Assembly: GCA_949358305.1 (NCBI GenBank)
Contig: OX442323.1
Location: forward strand, 6,572,001 to 6,636,000
From: Strigamia acuminata
Taxonomy: Eukaryota; Arthropoda; Chilopoda; Geophilomorpha; Linotaeniidae
Length of the DNA: 64,000 nucleotides
Reading direction: 5' to 3'
Each line of letters begins with the position of its first letter. Positions within the stretch are counted from its first letter, which is position 1. This document shows, one piece after another, positions 23,176 through 33,593 of this stretch. The notes under the pieces are model-generated. The model searched no databases. It worked only from the letters and a program-made list of their open reading frames with translations, and was not told the origin of the DNA. The position numbers were made by a program, and so were the translations under genes.

Positions 23176-26100
23176 TTAGTCGTCGTCTTTGTTGGGGTTT
23201 TCTCTGACTTTAGGCCCACCGGCTGGTTTAGCCATAATTATCTGTTAGAAATAGTCAATGTAAACGAAAGTAGTGATGAATTAAAAAAAATAACCTTTAC
23301 CTGATCAACTTTTAAGATGGTACAAGCCGCCGAAGTCGCATATTTCATACCCCAATGTTTACCCAGATAAAGGTCATAAATATCGTCTTCCGTCACATCC
23401 TTAACCATTGTCGTTTCGTCCTACGCATACCAGGAAAATTTAAATTAAAAATAATAATAATAACGAAAAAACATACCTCGATATCGACTCCATAATTTCC
23501 TTTTCCTTCATTGTGCATCGCGTACAATTTCGATAACATTTCCGTTGTCTGCAACAAAATTAAAAAATAAAATCCCATTTTTTCCTCAAAAAACTTAAAA
23601 ATTCGAACCTTCAACCCCGCATTCTCAGCTAACGTTTTCGGTAACATCTCCAAAGCAGTCGCGAAGCTTTTAATCGCATACTGCTCCAACCCTGGACAAG
23701 TCTACACAATTTTAAATTAAATTTAATCAAAAAAATTAATCAAAAACACGTTGTTTACTTCTCCGAACGTGCTGATTTGTTTTGCCAGCTCGATTTCACA
23801 AGCACCGGCTCCAGGAACCAACCGACCATCCTAAAATCAACCAAAAATTCAAATCCAAATCCAAATTTTCAAAAAAAATCAATTTAATTTACTCGATTCA
23901 AAGCCTTAAACGTATTAACTCCATCGTTAACGGCTCTTTCGATGTCGTCCATTAGATTGTCGGTCGATCCACGAATAACAACGGTGGAGATACGAGAATC
24001 GTCCTTATCTGCAATTAAAAACGTGAGAAATAAACACAAAATTAAACCAAACTTACAAAATACCTTGTTTGAAAACGACAATTGCCGTGTCGCCGACTTC
24101 ATCGACGTAAACCTGGTCGCAGTACCCCATCTCTTCCGGCGTGGGAGGCAACTGCAACGTTACAAATTCAATTAATACAAATATAACAATTTTTTAATCT
24201 ATTTTTACCAATTTAGGCAACACGGTTCCGCCCACGGTCTTGCACAGACGGCGCAGATCGAATTTAGACATCACTCGAACTGCCATTATTTTGTATTTAT
24301 TCAAAAAATGCATCGCCATTTCGCCAAACTTTCCGCCGGACACGACGACCGTGCATCCAGATTCGGATAAACCTTTAATTTGCTAAAAAATAAAAAATTT
24401 AATTTTTTTAAAAAAATATTAATTTTATTTTTTTTTAAAAAATATTAATTTTAATTTTTTTTAAAAAAATATTAATTTTAATTTTTTTTAAAAAAATATT
24501 AATTTTAATTTTTTTTAAAAAAATATTAATTTTAATTTTTTTTAAAAAAATATTAATTTTAATTTTTTTTAAAAATATTTTTACTTGTTCTAAGATATTC
24601 TCTTCTCCTTTACTGTAGGTCAACAGTTCTTGAGCGGTGTGGATTAAAACAGTGCCCTTCGTTTCGGTTTGTAAACTGTCCACAGCGCACGAATAAATCG
24701 CGACCTTGGCTTTTGCAACTTTTTGCATTTCGCCTTCAACTTCGCGCTTGAAAACCATCCCGGACACAACTTCGCTCTTCAGAACACCAGCACCCTGAGA
24801 ACATTAAAGAAAAATGTGAATATTGGATTCATTTTGAGTTTTCGTCGATTTCCTCACCAGAATCTTACAAACACGAACGTTGTCCACATTGAAAAATCCT
24901 TTTTTCGGTAAGATCGAAACTAATATAAATATAATATAAATATTATTATGAAATGTATGAATTAATGAAAAATTAAAGTGAATTTCCATACCACACGCGT
25001 GTGTTATCAGTGGAGCCAAGAAATCTTCAATTCCGTACTGTTTGCTCATAACAACAGCGTGAATTCCCTTGGCTACTTCGCTTTCGACCATTCGTTTCAC
25101 CTCGTAGCAAGTCAAAGCTAGAAATTAATTTTTATTTTTTATTTTATTACTATTTAGTATATTTTAATCAAATTAAAAATCTCACTCGGTAAAATTTCCA
25201 ACGCTTTCTTCAAAGCCATCTCGTACCCATCAGCCACTTCGCCAGGACTTAAACCCTAAAATATTAAAATAACCAAACAAAAATTGCTAAACATACTGTT
25301 TTTAGACGCAAAAATGGCTAAAAATACTGTTTTTAGACGCAAAAATTACTAAAAATACTGTTTTTAGACAATAAAATTACTAAAAATACTGGTTTTAGGT
25401 CATATAATTGCTAAAAATACTGGTTTTAGACGATAAAATGACTAAAAATACTGATTTTAGACGCAAAAATTACTAAAAATACTGGTTTTAAGCCGTATTA
25501 TTGCTAAAAATACTGGTTTTAGACGATAAAATGACTAAAAATACTGATTTTAGACCAAAATATTGCTAGAAATACTGGTTTTAGACCAAAAAATTGCTAA
25601 AAATCCTGTTTTTAAACCAGTACTTAAACCCTAAAAATATCAAACACTCAAACGAAAATATATAAAAAATATAAATTTTCCAATTCCGACACGACGATGT
25701 ACCATTCTTAGTAAATCCTCCGCCGATTGCAACAAGGCACCCGCAAATATAATGACGAAATTAGTTCCGTCTCCAACTTCGTGTTCCTGCATATTTGATC
25801 CAAATATGACCATTTTAGCTGCTGGATGAATCACCTATTCACGATTTAAAAACTATTAACACCCAGCACGATTCCCACATCCAAACATCCAATCTTTACG
25901 TCTAATTCCTTGATAATCGTCGCTGCGTCGTTCGTCACAAATAATTTCTCGATGTGATTGATCACCATTTTGTTCATTCCTAAGAAAGAAGACATTTTTT
26001 TTCAGTTTTTTTTTCTTTTTTAATTAACGGAAATACCTCTCGGTCCATAAGCTGATCGAACAGTTTGAGCTAATTCCTTGCAAGCTGCTATATTACGATA

Positions 26101-26290
26101 AACGGCCTCGTCAAGCCCCGAAAAGTGCTACAAAAAATAATTTTATTGTTACATCGATTACTCCACACGTGTTCTCTCATATTATGCGAAATAAGCGAAT
26201 CTAGACCGATTCATGTACAAATAAACTCACTTTCGAGCCTTCTTTCAACATCTGGGCGAACCCCGGTGCCTTAGGAACGTGTAAAGCCAT
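23176..26290 (-). CDS. CCT8: T-complex protein 1 subunit theta (CCT8), 543 aa
   Basis: Subunit of the cytosolic TRiC/CCT chaperonin that folds actin, tubulin and other proteins in an ATP-driven double ring. Exons (minus): 26231..26290, 26037..26127, 25900..25979, 25703..25834, 25186..25255, 24992..25117, 24858..24919, 24585..24794, 24209..24382, 24064..24151, 23893..24008, 23759..23830, 23609..23701, 23477..23548, 23301..23420, 23176..23241. It begins MALHVPKAPGFAQMLKEGSK like the vertebrate protein. ATP-site motifs are present: GPRGMNKMV, TNDAATIIKELDV, GDGTNFVIIFAGALL and (V)PGAGACEIELA, where most relatives have GGGA. GKHWGMKYATSAACTILKVD and a short acidic tail ending KDDD complete it. 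Human CCT8 is 548 aa. Several introns hold A/T tandem arrays. Confidence 0.97.
24400..24572. repeat. 27-bp A/T tandem repeat in a CCT8 intron
   Basis: About six units of an oligo-T / oligo-A / TATTAATTTT pattern make up nearly the whole intron 24383-24584. Confidence 0.85.
25270..25625. repeat. Approximately 30-35-bp degenerate repeat in a CCT8 intron
   Basis: Units of the type CTAAAAATACTGGTTTTAGA plus a variable ATAAAATTG segment occur about ten times in intron 25256-25702. A related motif fills an EIF2S3 intron at 27.7-28.3 kb. Confidence 0.85.
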
Positions 26291-26630
26291 TTTATCTTAG
26301 AAGTAAAGCGTACAATTACTCAGGTGGTCAAAAAGGCGTGCTTCGAAGCAAATTTCAAGTAATGGCTGCCGCTCGCTGCGCAGCGCTGAGTGAAACCGGT
26401 ATCATGACGTCAGAAAAAATCACAATAGAAATAAAAATGGACGTTTCTTCTTGATTTTATTTTATTGTTGTAAAACCAAAAGTTGTAGAAATTCGAATAA
26501 AAGCATAATCATTTGACAAATCAAACACTTGATTTCTTTATTAACTGATATTTCAGATGTTACACTTGACATAAACCTAACTTTCATTTCCCTTAACATA
26601 GAAAATTTGTTTTAAAAAAATAAAAAGAAT
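26291..26630. other. Spacer between CCT8 start and EIF2S3 stop
   Basis: A 340-bp tandem-gene spacer with no coding features. It should hold the CCT8 promoter and the EIF2S3 3' untranslated region. Confidence 0.5.
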
Positions 26631-29407
26631 TTAATTATCAGGTGGCAGCGGCTTAATTGTCACTCCGCGACGAATTTGTCCCCATCCGATCAACCTAAAC
26701 AAACAAAAACATTTATAAACAAAAACCATTTAAAACAAAAACATTTCAATCCCAATACCGCCAATGTTTCTCCACACGACGACTGAGTGCAATCTTTTCT
26801 CCGACTTCCGTGCACACGGGACTGGTCAAACTAATTTTGGCCAAATCGGCTTTAACGGCCAACACTCGTCCTCCGGTGGACAATGAACCGATATTGACCA
26901 TGAGCACCTCGTTTTTCGTCAACTTCTGCACCTTGGCGCCCTTTTTATCTCCCTCGGTACGAACACCCAACAATCGTCGCAGTAGGAAATACGAGATTTC
27001 TAATTCGGTAAATATCTCTGGTAAGGCACCGACAGAACCCAAAACCTGACCAACCAATCGGTCAGCTCTGCACAATGTAGGGTCAATTTTAGTCCCAACA
27101 CCTAAAAAAAAAAAATTTAATTAAATAAATGAAAACATTTTCATTTAATCAATTAATTGCCTATTAGTCCTCCGGGAACGGCAAATTGGAGGTCATTTTG
27201 CTCGGCAAAGAGCGAGACAATCCGAGAGAAAATTGGTTTGCACGTCAGTTTGCCGTCTTGATCTTTAGAGACGATTCCCGGTCGCACCTCAATTTCCTGG
27301 CCAACCTGCGAAGATTATTCAAATTTATTTTGTGTCGTTCAAGTTAAATTAAGACGCACTTTGAGCACTCCTTGAAGTATGCTACCACCAGCAACACCGC
27401 CTTTCAAGTCTTCTACTTCGCAACCAGGTTTGTTGACATCGAACGAACGAATAACTGAAATAAATGTTTGGTTGTGTGTTTGTTTTTATTATTTTTATTA
27501 TTTTTTTTGTGCATACCGATCAGTCGTGGTTCCGAAGTGAAATCCCTCAGTGGAATGGGGATTTTCTTGACGATGTATTCGCAAATGACTTCAATGTTGT
27601 ACTTAAGTTGAGCAGATATAGGAATGACAGGCGCGCCTTCCGCTACGGTGCCTAAAATACAGAAAATTGACATTTTTAGGGCTAAAAGTTCGAAATGAAG
27701 GTCTAAAACTATCCATTTTAGACAAAAATTGCAAAAACTACAGTTTTTAAACGATAAATACAGTTTTTAGACCATAAAATTGCAAAAAAGTACAGTTTTC
27801 AGTCTAAAAAATTGCAAAAAATAGCTTTCAAACCATAAAATTGCAAAAAATAGCTTTCAGACCATAAAATTGCAAAAAATAGCTTTCAGACCATAAAATT
27901 GCAGTTTTTAGTCTAAAAAATTGCAAAAAAATAGCTTTCAGACCATAAAATTGCAGTTTTTAGTCTAAAAAATAGCAAAAAATAGCTTTCAGATCATAAA
28001 ATTGCAGTTTTTAGTCTAAAAAATTGCAAAAAATAGTTTCAGACCATAAAATTGCAGTTTTTAGTCTAAAAAATTGCAAAAACTAGTTTTTAGACCATAA
28101 AATTGCAAAAAATACAGTTTTCAGTCTAAAAATTTGCAAAAAATAGTTTTTAGACCATAAAATTGCACTTTTTAGTCATAAAAATTGCAAAAATACAGTT
28201 TTTAGACCGAGAATTTGCTAAAAATACAGTTTTTAGACCGAGAATTTGCTAAAAATACAGTTTTTAGACCGAGAATTTGCTAAAGATACAGCTTATACAC
28301 AAAAAATTGCAGAAAATACTTCATTTTTGCCTAAAAATCAACTGATATTAGATTATATACCTTGGACAAATTTCAAAATCTGTTCATATTGTTCTTTCGC
28401 TTGACTCTCCTTCACTAAATCGATTTTATTTTGAAGAATGAGAATATGCTTTAACTTCATGATCTCAATAGCTGCTAAATGTTCGGAAGTTTGCGGTTGC
28501 GGACACGATTCATTCCCGGCTATTAACAAGAGCGCAGCATCCATAACTGCAGCTCCGTTCAACATGGTGGCCATAAGAATATCGTGACCGGGACAATCAA
28601 CGAACGAAACATGACTGCAAAACAACAAAAATCAACAAAACCCAATCAACAAAACAAAACCCCTCGCAAAACAAACCGATAAAGTCTAAATTTTCCCGGA
28701 CAATTTAATCGATCGCACGGAAAAATATCTTCTTTGCTGCTGCCCGCCGACCGATAACAACCTGGTCGAGGACATCCCTCGTAATCGCATTTATAAATCT
28801 GAAATCAAGCAAAAATTAGCCCAAAAACACACAAAATCAACACTAACGCACCTTAGCATTGGCGTAACCCAACTTAATCGTGATATTTCTCTCTAATTCA
28901 TTCTTGAACCTGACAGTCTATCAATAAATTAATTAATTACTCATAATTCGCTTTGTTTGTCGTGTATAATCAACCTGCACTCCCGAAATCGCTTTAACCA
29001 CAGTCGATTTTCCATGGGCCACATGTCCAATTGTACCTGCGATAAACAAAAAAAATCAAAATTTGCACTCAAATTGCATTTCTTTTCGTTTTTACCAATA
29101 TTAATCGTTGCTTGACGACTGATGACTTCGGGGGAGAGTGGATTTAGGTCTTTAATGTTCTGCAAATGTGAAAAAAGTGGTTAAACGTGTGGAAAAGCCA
29201 CGACGGGTCATCGACGTCCAGATGGGACAAACGTTTGCGCTCAAATCGGTTAGAAAACGGAGATTAAACCGAGAATATTCTCGAAAGAAAGTTGGGAAGT
29301 GGATTAGTGTATCTTTTTTGCTGGAAACTTACAAGTGCAGCGAGGTCCTGCTTGGCTAAATGCGGCTGTCCAATTTGCGTACCGGTGGTGCCCGTTTCCA
29401 CCGCCAT
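26631..29407 (-). CDS. EIF2S3: Translation initiation factor eIF2 gamma subunit (EIF2S3), 474 aa
   Basis: GTP-binding core of eIF2, which delivers initiator Met-tRNA to the 40S ribosome. Exons (minus): 29333..29407, 29096..29159, 28975..29036, 28852..28917, 28677..28798, 28361..28614, 27517..27651, 27360..27454, 27161..27305, 26759..27101, 26631..26694. G1 motif is GHVAHGKST, the switch-2/G3 is VDCPGHD, G4 is NKID and G5 is SAQ. The zinc-ribbon insert is present ([14 protein letters not shown], then CDRLNCPG). Domains II and III follow ([37 protein letters not shown]). It ends [12 protein letters not shown], with no long tail. Human protein is 472 aa. The intron 27102-27160 has a GC donor (ATAG|GCAATT) forced by the conserved GGLIGVGTK. 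It is head to head with MBTPS2. Confidence 0.97.
27690..28330. repeat. Interspersed tandem motif array in an EIF2S3 intron
   Basis: Many copies of TTGCAAAAAATAGCTTTCAG, ACCATAAAATTGCAGTTTTT and TAGTCTAAAAAATTGC in shuffled order fill intron 27652-28360. Confidence 0.85.
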
Positions 29408-29713
29408 TTTCGGCTTCGATTGACCACACTACTTCCGTTCATGATGCAATGACGAGTTTCCTCTAGTGGTGAAAAGTCGAACTAATAATGATCCGGAGCT
29501 AGATCCCGAAACCCAAAACACACTCATCGGAAGGATGCCGAGATAAATTGAGATAAATTGGGAGTAAAAATTGAAGAAAATGAATGTTTGGCTCGAAAGG
29601 GCGCAATTGCAGTGCTTGATTTATCAATACAAGTGTACGACACATTTTTATTCCGTGTTTATTTATTTATATTTATTTTTTTTGTTTATATTTTTGCAGG
29701 AAATTATAAATAG
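29408..29713. promoter_or_regulatory. Putative bidirectional promoter, EIF2S3 / MBTPS2
   Basis: The two start codons point away from each other across 306 bp, so the interval must supply promoter or 5' untranslated sequence for both genes. This is an inference from arrangement; no TATA box was pinpointed. Confidence 0.45.
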
Positions 29714-31594
29714 ATGCTGTCGTTAGGTGTAATTGTGGTTATTGGAGGCGTGTGGGCAGTTATTTACTTTTTTGATGTTTTTTTAAGAGTAATTCATCGA
29801 TAAAAATCGTTGGAAAATTCATACATTTATTTATTCATTTATTTTAGAGTTGTCACAATTATCCGTACATTTGGCTGCAAAATCGCTTGGGCACGTCGAT
29901 TTCGTTCGGTTATGCACGCTGGTACACGACTAGTCTGAACAGAATATTCCAAAAAATCGGCACGTGGCGGCCAAAACTGTTGGGAAAATGGTTCGGACTG
30001 GGCGCAGTCTGCGCTTTAGTTTTAGTGCTTCCCGCCATCTTTTTATTGGCGATGACGGCCGTGAAATCCTTCAGGAGCGACACCAATGCGGCCGACCAAG
30101 TTCTAGCTCCTGCAGTAAGCCGCCACTCATCAAAACATGCAAATTTCTAACTCAATTTGTTTCTTAGTTTCCAGGTGTAAATCTACCTTTAAACGAAGTT
30201 ATTTATTATTTACTCACGCTGCTGTTGTGCAGCATATTTCATGAGTTTGGTCATGCAGCGGCCGCCATTCGGTAACGATTTCGCGCAATTTGATTCAAAA
30301 AATTGAATTATTTTTTCGTTTTTCTTTTCAGGGAAGATGTGCGGGTCATGGGCTCGGGTGTCATGTTGTTGGGCGTCATACCGGCGGCGTTTGTCGATCT
30401 ACCCATGGACCATATTCGCCAATTGACTCCGTGGCAACAACTGCGCATATGTTGTGCGGGAGTGTGGCACAACATCGCTCTGGCGATCGTGGCCGCGTTG
30501 GTTCTCGCTTCGTTACCGTTTACCACTTTGTTAGCATATCAGACGGGGTCCGCCATTTCTGTTACGGCGATTCAGGAAGTAAAAGAATGTTTTTTAATTT
30601 TTTTCTGATGTTAAAATTTTTTATTTCAAGGGTTCTGCCACGTCCGGACGTGCGGGATTGGTCGTGGGCGACCAATTGCTGTCCATTGGCGATTGCCCCT
30701 TGTACGACATCGAGCGTTGGTACAAATGTTTGACGCTCGCGACGGTTTCCGTCGGTTATTGCGCCGACATTCATTTTGTCGACTCGTTTACCGACTCGAA
30801 CAAAAGTAGGCGGCCATTTTGCGAAGTTTGTGATGAATTACTGGAATATTTATTGTCTAGATTTCGCCAAACATGCAGATATTGTGGATTGTTGTCCAGC
30901 AAACACTGCTCAGAATTTGTGTTTTCGTCAGATTGACTCGACGAACCAACACTCGGTAGACGTCTTTGTTTATATTTTTTATTAATTTAAACTAAAAATG
31001 ATTTTTTTTTTAGTTTGTCTGCATGCCTGCTCGGCAAGTGTTGTCTCAGGCCCCTTCAACGTGCAATATTTCGTCAGATTGTCCCAGTTCTCGCTACGCG
31101 TGTCTCTTTCCTTCGACAGATGCGTCGACCAAGCTACTGCAGATCCGACGTCAAGATAAAGATGATGTTTTATTTTTAGGACACCCTGGAGACCTCTTTT
31201 ACTCCGTCACAGTTAGCAATTACATTCCAAAATGGGGTTTTGTGCCGGCAAGACTGCCAGGAATGATAGAAATTTTTTGCAGGTGAATATTTTGGGTAGA
31301 AAAAATGATGGAAAATGCATTTTTATGCACGAAAATGTTGTTTTTGTTGTGGAAAATTGTAATTTTGTTTGTTTTAGATACATAATCTCCTTTTCTGGAG
31401 GCTTGGCGGTTCTAAACGTGGTCCCGTGCGTAGCTCTAGACGGCCAGTGGATTACGCAAGCCATGATCGATCTTCTATTTTCCCATTTGATCCCATCGAG
31501 AAACAAACGTAATCGAATCTACATGTTCCTCATGATAGTCGGCACCATTCTTCTCTCATTGAACATAGTTTTGGCGTTGTTTACCTTAACGTGA
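29714..31594 (+). CDS. MBTPS2: Membrane-bound transcription factor site-2 protease (MBTPS2), 482 aa
   Basis: Intramembrane zinc metalloprotease (M50 family) of the Golgi/ER that releases SREBP and ATF6 transcription factors after site-1 cleavage. Exons: 29714..29788, 29848..30114, 30168..30271, 30332..30578, 30631..30805, 30861..30955, 31014..31282, 31378..31594. An N-terminal hydrophobic segment is followed by further helices. The catalytic motif is HEFGHAAAAIRED (HExxH). Then GVIPAAFVDLP and QQLRICCAGVWHNIALA are conserved. A luminal Cys-rich part has VDCCPANTAQNLCF and VCMPARQVLSQ. The second metal-ligand region is VVPCVALDGQW, corresponding to the family NPxDG-type motif. The human protein is 519 aa. 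AATAAA at about 31641 is a likely polyadenylation signal. Confidence 0.95.
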
Positions 31595-33593
31595 ACCCGA
31601 TTTCTTATCCATCATTTGTACATTTAAAAAGCGTGTTGTAATAAAAAGTAAAAATCCTTATTAATCGGTCAGCGCCGTGTGCGATTTCTTTGTGTGTGAA
31701 TTCATCGGTGAATTTTGGGTGCTTTAATGCATTCCATTTGTCTTTCAAATATCGAAGGATTTTCGGATTTATTTCATCCACTTTGACTAGATTAAGGCGG
31801 TACATCACTAATGTGATAAGCCGGTTCGTCGATATACTTTTCTCTGAAATCAAGTGCTTTGTTTTGCTTTTATTTAGAAATGTCACGTTACGTGCTTCAC
31901 CCTGTATACAGTTCACGCCCGGTACCTTGTTGGTAGATTCATACTGAGCATCCCATTCTGCGCAGACGATTTTCTAATTCCAGTTGTTATTTAGCAGCCC
32001 GGTAGTATTAACCCTAATATTAGGCCTAATAATGCTAAAGTAAAGTAAATAAACAACAATATTTTGGTTCTACGCTATATAATTAAATTAGTTTACCGGT
32101 ATTCTTATTTATTTACTTTAGTTAGCATTATTAGGCCTAATATTAGGGTTAATACTACCGGGCGCAAACAGTCATTGGTACGACGTAACGTGATTTTACT
32201 ATCATATCGACTCGACAAAAAAAGCATGTTATAATAAAAAGTGAAATTTCCTATTAATTATACGGACTGTTATTTATTTTTCTTTAATTTATTCAATTCC
32301 AGTAAAGTAAAAATCTATTTGGAAAATGTACATCACGTAAAAAGAAGACACCCAAAAATAAAAAAAACAGATTGTATTTACAATAGCCAAAATATTGGAG
32401 TAAAAGGCACTCAAAAAAATAATTAATCGTTGAGAAATTCATTTGAGAAAGGAATAGCACAACCGTCAAGGCACTTGAAATCTGCTGCCAAATGTTTTTT
32501 TAAAAATAAAAATCAAAATGTCAAAATAGATATTTCTCTTTTCAAACACCAAAATTGTTCACGTAAAACATAGAAAGAAGAAACTAGCAAAACAAAATCC
32601 ACAGCAACTAACAAAACTATGGCACACAATACTGGAAAAATAATTCATTTATAGTGAGGCACTTTATAAAATATTGGTGAAATTATTTCTTTTTTTTTTT
32701 AGTATTATATTGACTAGCGTCTTGTGCAGGATACTAATACCACGTGTTTTAAATAAAATGGCAAGATGGAGATAATGTCGGTGCAAAATGACCAAAAAAA
32801 CAGAAAAACAATAACAAAAACAACGTAAAAAAAACCAATACAAATAAGTAAACAATCGAAACCGGTCTAATATCTACAGACTCCATTAAGACGCCATTTT
32901 GAGAGCGCCGTACGAAAAAAATAACTGATATGTTTCCTTGGTCCGTTTCTAGAAACAAATGTTTCCGTGAAAGTATACAAAAATTCCCAAATGTTAAACA
33001 AATGATACATTTTTTTTAGGGTTAGTGTTTTTCCTTCAAATATGACGTCATTACGTTATTCCGATTACATATATCAACCTCAAAAGCCCAACAGATATAT
33101 AAAAAGTTTATTAATTTATTAATTTATTAGAATTTCTATCGACAAAATCGATTTTGCAGCGTTTTAAGCGACGACTAAGGCGTTTTCCGAGATTAGATAT
33201 AGCGCTCGAGCTTACATCTCAATCCCAAAGCGGAATATTTACGTTAGTGTCGCTTTTCCGGGTTTACATTCGGGAAAATTGACTACTGCAAAGCCCGCTG
33301 GAAGCAAAGCGTTTGCAGCGTTAGCGAGTTGAGCAATTGATCTTGCCTTTCTCAGCGTTTCCCTTACCATGAGCTGCGGTTGATTTGATTGCATTGAAAA
33401 ATTTTTAAATAAAAAAAATTCTTCAAACAAATGTAAATTTTAACAACCATGCGAATGTACATCGTCGACTCCCGACCCCAACGTGAATATAATTTAAAAA
33501 CCACTCGAGTCAATTCATCTCACGGAATGACAAATTATAAATGAGCAGATGTGCTACGACTTCGGGTGTGAACGCAATCCGAGCTGCGATGTG
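31595..33593. other. Intergenic region MBTPS2 / NHS with a palindromic element
   Basis: No gene supported. A 103-codon minus-strand ORF (31605-31916) has natural-looking composition but no recognised domain. The segment also holds a phrase (TATACAGGGTGAAGCAC on the minus strand) that looks like dispersed-repeat sequence. A frame at 33239-33430 ends in a plausible peptide but has no clear splice sites. The 167-bp palindrome is listed separately. Confidence 0.4.
31997..32163. mobile_element. Palindromic MITE-like element, 167 bp
   Basis: The two ends are near-perfect inverted repeats of about 55 bp (outer GCCCGGTAGTATTAACCCTA; inner part through TTAGGCCTAATAATGCTAAAG) around a 45-bp centre with no ORF. 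The long terminal inversion and small size fit a MITE. The superfamily is not identified and no convincing target duplication was seen. Confidence 0.75.

Noticed and set aside
29168-29359. 63-aa plus-strand ORF inside EIF2S3
   Set aside because: Falls in an intron and antisense exon; shadow.
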